DNA of 42,088 nucleotides from Acidaminococcus hominis. GTDB lineage: Bacteria; Bacillota; Negativicutes; Acidaminococcales; Acidaminococcaceae. Below the pieces are notes generated by a model, which saw only the letters and a list, made by a program, of their open reading frames with translations, ran no database searches and had not been told where the DNA came from. The stretch spans positions 386,029-428,116 of the forward strand of contig NZ_OLMM01000004.1 in the NCBI RefSeq assembly GCF_900291475.1, in the 5' to 3' direction. This document shows, one piece after another, positions 7,621 to 17,394 of this stretch; the stretch's first letter is position 1; each line of letters opens with the position of its first letter. The translations under genes and the position numbers were made by a program.

Positions 7621-9069
7621 CTATTTTTTGTTTTTTTGACGTATAACCCAATTCTTTGCAGCCTGTTCCAAGGCTTCCGGTTCGTTTTCCAGTTTCAGGT
7701 CCTGGACCCGCTGGAGCAGAACGGGCATCAGTTCCCGGAGCTGTTTGGGCTGGGCCCCTGCCTTTAAGGCATCCCAACCGGTGAAATTCAGGTCTGACGT
7801 GTGCACGGGCATCAAATAGGCCATGGAAACCAAGCGCTTGCCGTACATCTGGGCATGGATAATATCCGTCTGACCGGCATTGGCCGCTGCCACATCGGCG
7901 GTGCACAGGGCGGTCAGCTGCTTAAAGGCTTCGGCCATTTCCTTGTTCAGCCGAAAATGGCCGCTGCGGGCCTCCTTGCGCAGCCAGCGCCAGGTCTGGG
8001 CGTCGGTTTGGGCCATGGCAAAGCCAAAGTGCATATGGTTCTTTACCAGCCAGGCCACCCGGTCCGCCAGTTTTCCCGGCAGCTGCAGCCGAGCCAAAAT
8101 GGCATGGGCCATTTTGGCTCCCACCACCTCGTGGCCATAGTCGCAGGGCTGGCCCTCCTTGTTGATGCCCCGGACCCCTTCCCGGCCCTTGGCAATATCG
8201 TGGAGCAAAATAGCCCAGCCCACCGGCAGAGTCCGGTCTCCCTGATCCAGGGCAGCCGCCGTATGGTTCCACACATCGTACCGATGGTAAAGGGGATTTT
8301 GCTCCACCCCTACCAAATCCAGCAGCTCCGGCAAAATGGGCACCTGACTCCAGGTTCCCCCGTGCCGGACCCGGCAGCTTTCAGCCGCCAGCCCGCTGCG
8401 CACCATTAGGTCCATGCCCCGTCCGGCGTAGGTGCCGCACAGGGTCTTGTTCAGCTCCGTCCGCACCCGCTCCAGGGACAAGCCTTCCGTCCGGGCCAGG
8501 TTGGCCTGAATGGCCGGCAGAATCTTTTCATCCGGGGTAAAGCCCAGCTGGGCCACAAAACGGCAGACCCGGAACATCCGCAGGGCATCCTCCTGAAACC
8601 GCTTGTTGGCATTGCCCACCGTGCGCAGCACCCGGCCCCGCAGGTCGCTGAGCCCGTCGTAATAATCGATAATATTCCCCTGTTGATCCAGGGCCAGGGC
8701 GTTGATGGTAAAATCCCTGCGTCCCAGGTCCTCTTCCAGGGTTTCACAGTACCAGACCTCTGCCGGCCGGTGGGCATCGGCACTGCCGTAGGTTTCGTTC
8801 CGGTAGGAGGCCACTTCCACCGCCATACGGTCGGAAACCAGGATTACCACCCCGAAGTTCTGGCCCAGGTCTCTGACCACAGGAATCTGGGCCTTTTCTG
8901 CCAAAAGCTGGATTTCGTCCGGCCGGGCGTTGGTCACCACGTCGTAGTCGTCCGGAGTGCGCCCCAGCAGCAAATCCCGGACTGCTCCGCCCACCACGTA
9001 GGCTTCAAAGCCGTGGGAACGCAGGAGCTCCATTACTTTTTGCACATATGCCGGTATTTCCAGATTCAT
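7621..9069 (-). CDS. cca: CCA tRNA nucleotidyltransferase / poly(A) polymerase family, with HD domain
   Basis: 482 residues from the ATG at 9067-9069; the AGGAGG site lies 8 bases upstream of it and overlaps the alternative GTG start at 9076-9078. The head domain shows the nucleotidyltransferase signature GGAVRDLLLGR followed by DDYDVVTNA (metal-binding DYD). RRDFTINALALD and the ARG/RFQEDALRMFR region follow. An HD domain carries AILLHDIAKG, and a second basic KNHMHFG motif lies downstream. It adds or repairs the 3' CCA of tRNAs. Specialised A-adding enzymes of this family cannot be excluded from sequence alone. Last gene of the mre-cca run. Confidence 0.9.
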   Translation of the reverse strand: MNLEIPAYVQKVMELLRSHGFEAYVVGGAVRDLLLGRTPDDYDVVTNARPDEIQLLAEKAQIPVVRDLGQNFGVVILVSDRMAVEVASYRNETYGSADAHRPAEVWYCETLEEDLGRRDFTINALALDQQGNIIDYYDGLSDLRGRVLRTVGNANKRFQEDALRMFRVCRFVAQLGFTPDEKILPAIQANLARTEGLSLERVRTELNKTLCGTYAGRGMDLMVRSGLAAESCRVRHGGTWSQVPILPELLDLVGVEQNPLYHRYDVWNHTAAALDQGDRTLPVGWAILLHDIAKGREGVRGINKEGQPCDYGHEVVGAKMAHAILARLQLPGKLADRVAWLVKNHMHFGFAMAQTDAQTWRWLRKEARSGHFRLNKEMAEAFKQLTALCTADVAAANAGQTDIIHAQMYGKRLVSMAYLMPVHTSDLNFTGWDALKAGAQPKQLRELMPVLLQRVQDLKLENEPEALEQAAKNWVIRQKNKK

Positions 9070-9086
9070 GCCTGCCACCTCCTGGC

Positions 9087-10490
9087 TCAGTGATCCGCTG
9101 CCAGGATGGTAAAGACTCCTATATCCAGCGCCGCGTCACTGGCGGTTTTGATTTTGCAGCTGAATTCCCGTTCCATATCCTTGACGCCCTGTTCCATGAT
9201 CCAGCTGTAGACCATGGGATGAACGGTAATCAGCAGCGAATGACTCATATTGCCCTCTGCAAAAATGCTCCGGAGCCGGCGGCGGATTTCCACGTACACC
9301 GTTTCCGGGGAAAGAACCCGGCCGCTGCCCCGGCACGTGGGACAGGTGCTGTACAGGACGCTGGCCAGGTTTTTCCGGGCCTTCATCCGGGTCATTTCCA
9401 CCAGGTTCAGAGAGGTAATATCAATCACCTTGGGTTTCATTTTGTCGGAAGCAAATTCCTTCCGCAGGATTTGCAGGATTTCCTCCTGCTCCTCCTGGGT
9501 GTCCATATCAATAAAGTCGGCCACAATAATGCCGCCGATATCCCGAAGCCGCAGCTGCCGGGCAATTTCCACAGCCGCTTCCCGGTTGGTGGCCATACCG
9601 GTTTCATCCCGGTCCCCACCTCCCGAGTAGCGGCCGCTGTTGACGTCCACTACGGTCATGGCTTCCGTATAGTCAAATACCAGGTAGCCGCCTCCCGGCA
9701 GCCACACCACCCGGTCCGACATACTTTCGATTTCCTCATCCAGCTGGTAACTGGAAAACAGGTCATCGGTACCACTGTAGAGCTTCACCTCAATTTGGGG
9801 CAGCCCCATTTCCTTTAGCATATTGGTCAGGGTATGGTAGATGGTTACATCGTCCACCACAATCTTCTGCACATCTTCCGTCACGTAGTCCCGAATCATC
9901 CGGATGGACAGGTCCAGTTCCCGGTACAATAGATGGGGTCCCCGCCCCAATTTGCTCCGGCGCAGGAGGATTTTCCAGCTGTGGAGCTGGTTTTCCACGT
10001 CTGCCTGGATTTCCTTCTTGTCCGCACTGGCTGCGGCGGTCCGGAGCACCAGGCCCATCTTGGGCGGCAGCACCTGGGAAGCCCATTCCCGCAGCTGGCT
10101 GCGCTTGGTCTTGGACTCGATTTTCCGGGACAGGGAAATCCGGGAGCCAAAGGGCTCCAGCACCACATACCGGCCCGGCAGGGTAATATTCCGGGTAATG
10201 GCCGGGCCCTTGCTGCCCCGGGCATCCTTCACTACCTGTACCAATATCATTTGACCCTGAGAGAGTTTTTCCTCTTTTTTTAAGGTCAAAAAACCGTTTT
10301 TGCCTACATCCAAATCTACAAAGGCGGCCTGTATCCCAGGAACCACATTGCACACCTGGCCCCGATACACATTTCCCACCAAGTTGTCCGTGTTCCTACG
10401 CTCCACCGCATAGTCCCGGAGACGTCCTTCCTCCACCAGGCCCATGCGGGTTTCTTCGGGCCGGACACTGACATAAATGATCTTGGTCAT
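9087..10490 (-). CDS. rng: Ribonuclease G/E family endoribonuclease
   Basis: 467 residues, the compact RNase G size without the long C-terminal scaffold of RNase E. An S1-like RNA-binding domain lies at about 35-115 (GNVYRGQVCNVVPGIQAAFV). The DNase I-like catalytic part has metal-binding aspartates in the VFDYTEAMTVVDVNSG segment and in IVADFIDMD. The zinc-link cysteines are in CPTCRGSG. It functions in rRNA and mRNA processing in the cytoplasm. Its ATG overlaps the TGA of the upstream DUF2344 gene (ATGA), indicating coupling. RNase G next to a radical-SAM/DUF2344 pair is a common Firmicutes arrangement. Confidence 0.93.
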   Translation of the reverse strand: MTKIIYVSVRPEETRMGLVEEGRLRDYAVERRNTDNLVGNVYRGQVCNVVPGIQAAFVDLDVGKNGFLTLKKEEKLSQGQMILVQVVKDARGSKGPAITRNITLPGRYVVLEPFGSRISLSRKIESKTKRSQLREWASQVLPPKMGLVLRTAAASADKKEIQADVENQLHSWKILLRRSKLGRGPHLLYRELDLSIRMIRDYVTEDVQKIVVDDVTIYHTLTNMLKEMGLPQIEVKLYSGTDDLFSSYQLDEEIESMSDRVVWLPGGGYLVFDYTEAMTVVDVNSGRYSGGGDRDETGMATNREAAVEIARQLRLRDIGGIIVADFIDMDTQEEQEEILQILRKEFASDKMKPKVIDITSLNLVEMTRMKARKNLASVLYSTCPTCRGSGRVLSPETVYVEIRRRLRSIFAEGNMSHSLLITVHPMVYSWIMEQGVKDMEREFSCKIKTASDAALDIGVFTILAADH

Positions 10491-11185
10491 GGCTGCGCCG
10501 TGCCGATTAGCGAGGTTTTATGCCCCGCCGCATCCCGTCCGAACAGGTCCGTACGGCGGATATCGGCTTCATTGAAGGACAGTCCCACCCCAAAATCCTT
10601 TTCCAGAATTTCCAGGAGCTGGGACGCTTTCATGCTGCCCGTAGGTGTGATACGGCAGTCAAAAGCCAGCTTCAGGACCCCATCCTGCCAGGCTGCGTCC
10701 ACCTGGGGAATAAAGTCCTTGACGTTGATGGTTTTGGGTTTTCCCTTGGCCTTGTTGTGGGTTTTGGTGTAGGGCACCTCTGAGGCCTGGTTAAAGGCCG
10801 CAATACCCGCTGCCGGGTCTTCCGGGCAGGGTACCTCCACCTGGTAGCTGGCCCCTTGGGCGGAGGCCATGAGCATGGGGGCCTTGTCGTCCGCCAGGTC
10901 CGCCTTGACAATCCGGATGCCCATGGGCAGGGCTGCCTTGAGGGCAGTTACCAGCTCCTCCAGGGGCCGCTCTTCCACCAGCCGTACCTCGGCAAACTCG
11001 CAGGTGCTGGTAACGCCCACGCTAAGGGCCGATGCCAGGGAAAACTTCATATGGGGATTGAAGCCTTCCGAATAGGCCACCGGTAGGTCCGCCCGCCGGA
11101 TGGCTTTTTCCAGGCTCCGCTGGTATTCCAGATGGGAAATGAAGCGGATGCCCGGCTCTTTGGTTATCTGCAGCCGTAATTTCAT
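10487..11185 (-). CDS. TIGR03936/DUF2344 family radical-SAM-associated protein
   Basis: 232 residues from the ATG at 11183-11185, which overlaps the TGA of the upstream radical SAM gene and follows AAGGAGAC by 6 bases; a frame extending to 11203 lacks a site. The N-terminus LRLQITKEPGIRFISHLEYQRSLEKA and the following SEGFNPHMKFSLASALSVGV are the conserved core of DUF2344. Its role is unknown. In many bacteria this domain is fused to the C-terminus of the radical SAM protein encoded next door, so the two probably act as one enzyme, perhaps on tRNA or ribosomal components. No catalytic residues can be assigned. Confidence 0.88.
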   Translation of the reverse strand: MKLRLQITKEPGIRFISHLEYQRSLEKAIRRADLPVAYSEGFNPHMKFSLASALSVGVTSTCEFAEVRLVEERPLEELVTALKAALPMGIRIVKADLADDKAPMLMASAQGASYQVEVPCPEDPAAGIAAFNQASEVPYTKTHNKAKGKPKTINVKDFIPQVDAAWQDGVLKLAFDCRITPTGSMKASQLLEILEKDFGVGLSFNEADIRRTDLFGRDAAGHKTSLIGTAQP

Positions 11186-13044
11186 GCTTCCGTCTCCTTC
11201 CAATCGATGATTTTTACGTTCAGTTTCTGGCAGACCCCGCAGCCCGTGCAGGTATCCCGCCGGCAGTCATGGGTCAGGTCCGCCCGTTTGGCCTTTTCCA
11301 GTTCGCTCCACAGGAACTGCCGGGTCACTCCGCAGCTGGTATGCTCCCAGGAGAACACTTCCTTTTCGCCCCGGGGCCGGCTGTTGTAGAAGTCCATGGT
11401 AAGGCCCACGTCTTCAATGGCCTGTTTCCACCGGTCATAGTCAAAGAACTCACCCCAGCTGTCAAACTTGGCGCCCCGCTGCCAGGCCAGATAGATGGCT
11501 TTTCCCAGCCGCCGGTCACCCCGGGCCAGGACCCCTTCCATCAGGCTGGTACGGGAATCGTGGTATTGGTAATTGATGTTCTTCAATTTGGCGAAGGCAT
11601 TCTTGAGCAGCATGTGCTTCCGGTCAAATTCAGCCTTGGTATTCTGGCCGGCCCACTGGAAGGGCGTATAGGGCTTGGGCACAAAGTTGGCCACGCTGAC
11701 CGTAACCTTGGCGCCGCCCTTGCCGGTAACCTGCTTGTACTTCCACTGGACCATTTGGGCCAGCTTGGCAATGGCCAAGACGTCCTCGTCGGTTTCCGTG
11801 GGCAGGCCAATCATAAAGTACAGCTTCACCTGGGACCAGCCGTTGGCAAAGGCTGCCCCCACGGCGTTCATCAGGTCTTCTTCCGTTACACCCTTGTTGA
11901 TGACGTCCCGCATCCGCTGGCTGCCCGCTTCCGGAGCAAAGGTCAGCCCGCTTTTCCGCACCGCCTGGACCTCCTGGGCCAATTTTACGGAGAAGCTGTC
12001 AATACGCAGGGAGGGCAGGGACACGCTGACCCGGTCCTTTTTGAACTCGGAAATCAGCTTTTGGGTTAACGGTTCCAGGTAAGAATAATCCGCGGTGCTC
12101 AGGGAGAACAGGGAAATTTCGTTGTAGCCCGTTGCCGGCACCAGTTTCTCCGCCAGCTTCAGCACCGTTTCCGGCCGCCGTTCCCGGATGGGCCGGTAGA
12201 TCATGCCGGCATTGCAGAACCGGCAGCCCCGGGTGCAACCCCGGAACAATTCCAGCATAATCCGGTCGTGGACCGTATCACTGTAGGGCACAATGGGATT
12301 GGTAGGAAAGGCCAGGCCGTCCACATCCTGCTCCACCCGTTTGTACACCACTTCCGGTGCCGTAGGTTCATTGGGGGTATAGGCCTTCAGGGTACCATCC
12401 TCGTTATAGGTGACATCATAAAAGCTGGGTACGTAAACCCCCTGAATCTGGGAAACCCGGCGCAGAAATTCCTTCCGGCCTCCAGGCTTGCCTTCCCGCT
12501 TCCAATCCCGGTACAGCAGGGAGACTTCCACAATAATCTTTTCCCCATCCCCCAGCATGCAGAAATCCAGGAAATCTGCCAAGGGTTCGCTGTTAAACAC
12601 ACAGCAGCCCCCGGCACAGACAAAGGGATCGTCCAGGGTCCGGTCCTTGGCCCAAATGGGCACCCCGCCCATATCCAGCATATTCACAATGTTGGAATAG
12701 GACATTTCGTACAGCAGGGTAAAGCCCACCAGGTCAAAATCCTTCAGGGCCCGGGAATTTTCCAAAGAGGCCAAGGGCAGCTTCCGCTCCCGCATTTTTT
12801 CCTCCATATCCACCCAAGGGGCAAAAGCCCGCTCGGCGGCAATCCCTTCCACAGCATTCAGGCAGGCGTACAGGATTTTAAAACCCAGGTAGCTCATGCC
12901 GATTTCGTAGGTGTCCGGGAAAGCCAGGCAGAAGGAAACCTCCGTTTCGGCTTCGGATTTGACAATGCTGCCGAATTCCATTCCCGTATAACGGGCCGGT
13001 TTTTCTACAGCGCTGAGTATATCGATAGGAAAATCTTTTTTCAT
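11182..13044 (-). CDS. TIGR03960 family radical SAM protein with B12-binding-like N-terminal domain
   Basis: 620 residues. The N-terminal third (about 30-180) resembles the B12-binding-like domain of YgiQ-type radical SAM enzymes, including FCLAFPDTYEIGMSYLG. The radical SAM cluster motif CxxxCxxC is in ELFRGCTRGCRFCNAG near residue 260, and TFAPEAGSQRMRDVINKG is the typical downstream segment. The C-terminal tail CRRDTCTGCGVCQ could hold another iron-sulfur cluster. Substrate unknown. The stop codon overlaps the DUF2344 start by four bases, and the two are usually paired or fused. Confidence 0.9.
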   Translation of the reverse strand: MKKDFPIDILSAVEKPARYTGMEFGSIVKSEAETEVSFCLAFPDTYEIGMSYLGFKILYACLNAVEGIAAERAFAPWVDMEEKMRERKLPLASLENSRALKDFDLVGFTLLYEMSYSNIVNMLDMGGVPIWAKDRTLDDPFVCAGGCCVFNSEPLADFLDFCMLGDGEKIIVEVSLLYRDWKREGKPGGRKEFLRRVSQIQGVYVPSFYDVTYNEDGTLKAYTPNEPTAPEVVYKRVEQDVDGLAFPTNPIVPYSDTVHDRIMLELFRGCTRGCRFCNAGMIYRPIRERRPETVLKLAEKLVPATGYNEISLFSLSTADYSYLEPLTQKLISEFKKDRVSVSLPSLRIDSFSVKLAQEVQAVRKSGLTFAPEAGSQRMRDVINKGVTEEDLMNAVGAAFANGWSQVKLYFMIGLPTETDEDVLAIAKLAQMVQWKYKQVTGKGGAKVTVSVANFVPKPYTPFQWAGQNTKAEFDRKHMLLKNAFAKLKNINYQYHDSRTSLMEGVLARGDRRLGKAIYLAWQRGAKFDSWGEFFDYDRWKQAIEDVGLTMDFYNSRPRGEKEVFSWEHTSCGVTRQFLWSELEKAKRADLTHDCRRDTCTGCGVCQKLNVKIIDWKETEA

Positions 13045-13053
13045 GGTCTCTCC

Positions 13054-14169
13054 TTAATGAAAACGTAATGTCTGATGATGGGCGTTGATGTTCAGCAGCA
13101 GGGTGACCATCAGCATATTGGTGGTCAGGGAGCTGACGCCGTAGCTCATAAAGGGCAGGGGCACGCCGGTAACGGGCATAATGCCGCTGGTCATGCCCAC
13201 ATTCACCAGAATATGGAACAAAAACATGGATACGATGCCCACGGACAATAGGGTGCCAAAGTCATCGGAGGCATGCAGGGCAATCTTGATGCCCCGGTAC
13301 ACCACCACCCCGTAAAGCAGCAGGATAATCGTTACCCCGATAAAGCCAAATTCTTCCCCGGCCACCGCAAAAATAAAGTCCGTGTGGTTTTCCGGCAGGA
13401 AGTTTAACTGGCTCTGGGTTCCCTGGAACAGTCCCTTGCCAAAAAACAGGCCGGAGCCAATGGCAATCATGGACTGGATTACGTGGTAGCCGCTGCCGTA
13501 GGGCTCCAGGCCAGGGTTCAAAAATACCCGGATCCGGTTCCGCTGGTACTCGTGAAGCACCCGCCAGACCAGGGGCGCTGAAGCAAGACCCAGACCGCCC
13601 ATGGCCAAAAAATAGCGGAGCTTAAAGCCGCAGACAATCATGGTGCCCAACAAAATGGCCAGGAAAACCAAAGAGGTTCCCAGGTCGGGCTGCTTCATAA
13701 CAAATAGGAAGGGCACCAGCACGTAGCCAAATACCGGCAGCCAGCTACGAAAATCCGTTAAAAGCGGCAGCCGGTCGTCCACGTAGGAGGACAGGGCGAT
13801 AATCATAATGGCCTTGGCAAACTCACTGGGCTGGATGCTGATGGGTCCCAGCTGCAGCCAGCGCTGGGCGCCCAGGGCACTTTTGCCAAAGAGCATGACG
13901 CACAGCAGCATGACGATGTTGAAAATGTAGAGGGGCCGGGCCAACTGTTTCAGCACCCGGTAATCAAACCGCAGGAGGAAAGCCCCCAGCACCAGGTTGA
14001 TGCCCGCAAAGCTCAGCTGCCGCAGCACAAAGCTGTAGCGCTTGGGGCCGGGCACATTGGCGTGGGTGGCGCTGCCAATCAGGATAATGCCAATGGTAAT
14101 CAGCAGCAGGACACTGACCAGCAGCGGCATATCGATATTGCGAAAATATTTTTTGATCTGTATCCGCAT
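13054..14169 (-). CDS. rodA: Rod-shape SEDS peptidoglycan polymerase
   Basis: 371 residues, about ten hydrophobic segments. RodA is the SEDS glycosyltransferase that polymerises lipid II together with its cognate class B PBP (encoded just upstream as mrdA) in the elongasome. The family signature is clear in NFLPENHTDFIFAVAGEEFG (acidic catalytic-site region) and in the C-terminal GVPLPFMSYGVSSL. The ATG follows AAGGAGCAG. A partner in the mreB-mreC-mreD-mrdA-rodA block. Confidence 0.95.
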   Translation of the reverse strand: MRIQIKKYFRNIDMPLLVSVLLLITIGIILIGSATHANVPGPKRYSFVLRQLSFAGINLVLGAFLLRFDYRVLKQLARPLYIFNIVMLLCVMLFGKSALGAQRWLQLGPISIQPSEFAKAIMIIALSSYVDDRLPLLTDFRSWLPVFGYVLVPFLFVMKQPDLGTSLVFLAILLGTMIVCGFKLRYFLAMGGLGLASAPLVWRVLHEYQRNRIRVFLNPGLEPYGSGYHVIQSMIAIGSGLFFGKGLFQGTQSQLNFLPENHTDFIFAVAGEEFGFIGVTIILLLYGVVVYRGIKIALHASDDFGTLLSVGIVSMFLFHILVNVGMTSGIMPVTGVPLPFMSYGVSSLTTNMLMVTLLLNINAHHQTLRFH

Positions 14170-14178
14170 AGCTGCTCC

Positions 14179-15966
14179 TTATTTCTTGTTGCCTTCCCGG
14201 CGTACCCGGGGATCCGTAAAGGCATATTCCAAAATACTTTTGACAATAGGCACTGCGGACACGGCACCGTAACTGCCCTGTTCCACAATGCACACCACTA
14301 CCAGCTGAGGTTTCTTGGCTGGGGCATAGGCGGCAAACCAGCCATGGTCCAAGCCATGGGGGTTTTCTGCCGTACCGGTCTTGCCCGCTACGGCCACCGG
14401 CAGGTTCTTCAGGGAAGAAGCGGTACCGCCTTCTTCCGTAACGGCTTCCAGGCCTTCCTGCACCAGTTTCAGGGTAGCCTCCGAAACCGGCAGTTTCCCC
14501 TCCTCCACCGGTTCAAAGGTCTGGTCCACACTGCCGTCATCGTTGATGATCTTGCTGACCAGATGGGGCTTAAAGCGACGGCCGTCGGTAGCCACCGCAC
14601 TCATCATTTCCGCCACCTGAATGGGGGTTGCCAGGGTAAAGCCCTGGCCAATGGCGGTATTGAAGGTATCCCCCAAATACCAGTCTTCGTCAAACACTTT
14701 CTTCTTGTATTCCGGCGTAGCAATAAGCCCCTCGGCTTCCCCGTGAAGGTCAATGCCCGTCCGCTGTCCAAAGCCAAAGTCCTTGGCGTATTTGTCAATC
14801 AGATTGATGCCCAGTCGGTTGCCCATTTCGTAGAAGTACACGTTATCGGAAGCCGCCAGGGCCCGTTTGAAGTTGATATACCCCAGGGCTTCCCCGCCGG
14901 CGTTGCGCATATCAATCAGCCAGTGCCGGCCGGAGTCGTAGATCAGTTCGTCCGGAGTTACCTTCTTTTCTTCCAATGCCGCCGAACCGGTGACAATCTT
15001 AAACGTAGAACCGGGAGGATATTCCCCGGCAATGGCCTTGTCGGTCATGGGATGGAAAGGGTCCGTATTCAGGTAGTTCCAGTTCTTTTCGCTGATGCCG
15101 TTCACAAACCAGTTGGGGTCAAAGCCCGGCCGGGAGACCAGGGCCTTCACTTCCCCGTTGTTGGGGTCCAGCACCACCACGGCGCAGCCCCGGGCCCCAA
15201 TGGCCTTCAGCTGGCGGTCCACCGCTTCTTCCGTGATTTTCTGGAGCTTGGCATCGATGGTGAGCACCAGGCCCTCCCCGGGCTTGGGCTCCACCTTATC
15301 CATGACCTGGACCACACGGCCCACCACGTCCACTTCTTCCCGGTAGCTGCCGTCTTCCCCTCTCAGGTTGGCGTCATAGTAGCTTTCCAGGCCTGCCTTG
15401 CCGATAATGTCCCCGGCTTTCAGGTCGCTGTACACCCCTTGTTCAATTTCGTAATCGCTGACTTCCCCCACATACCCCAGTACGTGGACGGCCAGCTCCT
15501 TGTTGGGATAGTACCGCACCGGCTGCACTTCCACCATTACCCCGGGCAGGTAGCGCAGATTTTCTTCAATCTTGGCCACCACTTCCGGAGAAGCATTCCG
15601 TACCAGCCGGATGGGTTCCGCCCCTACGGAATGGAGCTTGATGGTATCCTGGATTTTCTCCATGGGCAGGTTCAAAATAACGGACAACCGCTCCAGAGTT
15701 TCCTTGTTGTAGCCGTCGGAACGGCGCACTAAGGAAATCATAAAGCCCGGCTTGTTGTTGGCCAGTTCTTCCCCGTTGCAGTCGTAGATAATGCCCCGGG
15801 GGGCCACAATCCGGGTGTAGCGGGTCCGGTTCCCTTCTGCCTGACGGCTGTAGTAGCTGCCCCGCAGGATTTGCAGGTAGAACATCCGCCCAATCAGGAT
15901 GCAGATAATGATAACGCCGGAAAACAGCAGGAATTCCAGACGGTAAGCAAACTTTTTATTCAGCAC
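14179..15966 (-). CDS. mrdA: Penicillin-binding protein 2, peptidoglycan transpeptidase
   Basis: 595 residues, GTG start at 15964-15966 with GGAG seven bases upstream. One N-terminal membrane anchor (about residues 11-31), a PBP dimerisation domain, then the transpeptidase domain with SxxK at Ser320 (PPGSTFKIV), the SDN motif (ALAASDNVYFYEMG) and KTGT at 529-532 (AGKTGTAENP). It cross-links the glycan made by RodA, encoded 9 bases downstream. The C-terminus is short and basic, as in other class B PBPs of this type. Confidence 0.95.
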   Translation of the reverse strand: MLNKKFAYRLEFLLFSGVIIICILIGRMFYLQILRGSYYSRQAEGNRTRYTRIVAPRGIIYDCNGEELANNKPGFMISLVRRSDGYNKETLERLSVILNLPMEKIQDTIKLHSVGAEPIRLVRNASPEVVAKIEENLRYLPGVMVEVQPVRYYPNKELAVHVLGYVGEVSDYEIEQGVYSDLKAGDIIGKAGLESYYDANLRGEDGSYREEVDVVGRVVQVMDKVEPKPGEGLVLTIDAKLQKITEEAVDRQLKAIGARGCAVVVLDPNNGEVKALVSRPGFDPNWFVNGISEKNWNYLNTDPFHPMTDKAIAGEYPPGSTFKIVTGSAALEEKKVTPDELIYDSGRHWLIDMRNAGGEALGYINFKRALAASDNVYFYEMGNRLGINLIDKYAKDFGFGQRTGIDLHGEAEGLIATPEYKKKVFDEDWYLGDTFNTAIGQGFTLATPIQVAEMMSAVATDGRRFKPHLVSKIINDDGSVDQTFEPVEEGKLPVSEATLKLVQEGLEAVTEEGGTASSLKNLPVAVAGKTGTAENPHGLDHGWFAAYAPAKKPQLVVVCIVEQGSYGAVSAVPIVKSILEYAFTDPRVRREGNKK

Positions 15967-15976
15967 AGCGTTTCTC

Positions 15977-16489
15977 CTACAGATGATAATAATAATCCAT
16001 CCGACTGTGGAGCCGTTGTTTCAGCTTGTGGTACAAAAACCACATGACCGGGGCACAGATCAGATTCCAGCCTATACTTTTCACCGTCAGCACCAAAAAC
16101 GGCCAAAAAGGGAGCCACCTGCCCTGCATGATGCACAAAAACAGGGAGGTTGCCACCCGCAAAAGCAAGGTTACCATAAAGGTCAAAATCAAATAGGTGG
16201 GCAGCCGGTCTGCAAACATATTCAGCCGGTTCTTTCCCACCACGTAGCCGATAAAAACCCGGGTCACCATATGCCAGCCAAAATAGCTGAACGTGACCAC
16301 ATCCAATAATGCACCAATACCCAGTCCGTAGAACGTGCCGCCCCGCTCTCCCTGGTCCAGCGCGTAGAGCAGGAGGAAGAGCAGCAGCAAGTCAGGAGAC
16401 TGGGTGGTGGTGAAAAACATAAACCAATGATTTTCCAAACTAAACAAAAACAGGGTAAAAAACAGCCAAGCCAAGGCGCGCAGGATCAT
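15977..16489 (-). CDS. mreD: Rod shape-determining membrane protein MreD
   Basis: 170 residues with five or so hydrophobic segments (LAWLFFTLFLFS, DLLLLFLLLYAL and others), the usual size and pattern for MreD. It belongs to the elongasome in the membrane with MreC and RodA. The ATG overlaps the mreC TGA (ATGA) and follows AAGGAGG. The family is poorly conserved, so the call rests on topology and position between mreC and mrdA. Confidence 0.9.
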   Translation of the reverse strand: MILRALAWLFFTLFLFSLENHWFMFFTTTQSPDLLLLFLLLYALDQGERGGTFYGLGIGALLDVVTFSYFGWHMVTRVFIGYVVGKNRLNMFADRLPTYLILTFMVTLLLRVATSLFLCIMQGRWLPFWPFLVLTVKSIGWNLICAPVMWFLYHKLKQRLHSRMDYYYHL

Positions 16490-17394
16490 GATCTGCCTCC
16501 TTTGGAAGCGGGCACATCAGGGTCCTTCCCTTCCTCCCGGAGGAAATCTGCAAACCCATGGAAGTTGGTAATGACCAGGGCTTCCTCCAAATGGGCATAA
16601 TCCACCGCTGGAGCAATGGAAGCACTCTTAGTCAGGCCCCCAGGGTCCATGCGGACTTCCTCAATGGTGCCAATGATGATGCCTCCAGGATTGTAGCCGC
16701 TGTAACCGCTGGTCACAATGGTATCCCCCGGCAGCACATCTGCGTTCCGAGTCAAGTTCCGCATTTCCAGCTGCTGGTCCGGCCCGGCCACGCCGTTGAC
16801 GATTCCCGCCGCCCGAGAATCTCCCCGGAGGTTCAGGCCGCCAATCCGGCTTCTGGGGCTGGAAATCAGCAGTACTTTGGCCATATGGGGATACACCCCA
16901 TCGATAATGCCTATCAGGCCGGAGCTGTTCACCACCGGCATATTCATCTGGAGGCCGTCGTCGCTGCCCTTATCAATCAGGATCACGTCCTTGAAATCCC
17001 CCAGGTCCCGGCTGATGACCTTGGCCGGGGTGGTCTGCCAGGCAGGATGAAGTTCCGTAAACTTCAGCAGTTTGGCCAAGCGGACATTTTCCGCCTTCAT
17101 GGCCAAAAGCTCTGCGTTGCTTTGGCGCAACTCCTCATTTTCCCGTTTCAGGTCCTTGTTTTCCTTGGCCACCCCATTGCGGTTCGTCAAGAAGTCGGAG
17201 GCCCCCTGTACCCCTTTGCCCAGGCCGCCCACAATAAAGTTCACGGGCCGGGAAAGGGTGGAAAGCACGGTGTTGCCCGCTGCAAAATGATGCAGCAGGT
17301 CCCAGCCTACGCCGCCCAGTACCAGGACAATGGCAGCCACCACTGCCAGCCGTATTTTTCTCTCCTTCTTCATTACCACTCGTCGCTTTCTCAT
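16486..17394 (-). CDS. mreC: Rod shape-determining protein MreC
   Basis: 302 residues. A basic start, then one membrane segment (about 13-31), a coiled coil with heptads at about 70-110 (KENKDLKRENEELRQSNAEL), and two beta-rich domains that form the extracytoplasmic scaffold. GSDDGLQMNMPVVNSSGLIG is the conserved family segment. MreC activates PBP2-RodA. The ATG overlaps the mreB stop (ATGA). The site GGGGAG is only 3 bases from the ATG, so coupling to mreB translation is likely. Confidence 0.94.
   Translation of the reverse strand: MRKRRVVMKKERKIRLAVVAAIVLVLGGVGWDLLHHFAAGNTVLSTLSRPVNFIVGGLGKGVQGASDFLTNRNGVAKENKDLKRENEELRQSNAELLAMKAENVRLAKLLKFTELHPAWQTTPAKVISRDLGDFKDVILIDKGSDDGLQMNMPVVNSSGLIGIIDGVYPHMAKVLLISSPRSRIGGLNLRGDSRAAGIVNGVAGPDQQLEMRNLTRNADVLPGDTIVTSGYSGYNPGGIIIGTIEEVRMDPGGLTKSASIAPAVDYAHLEEALVITNFHGFADFLREEGKDPDVPASKGGRS

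Noticed and set aside
7407-7646. 79-codon plus-strand frame in the A+T-rich gap
   Set aside because: Low-complexity Phe/Tyr/Lys composition follows from the base content. It runs through the cca terminator into the cca end and has no ribosome site.
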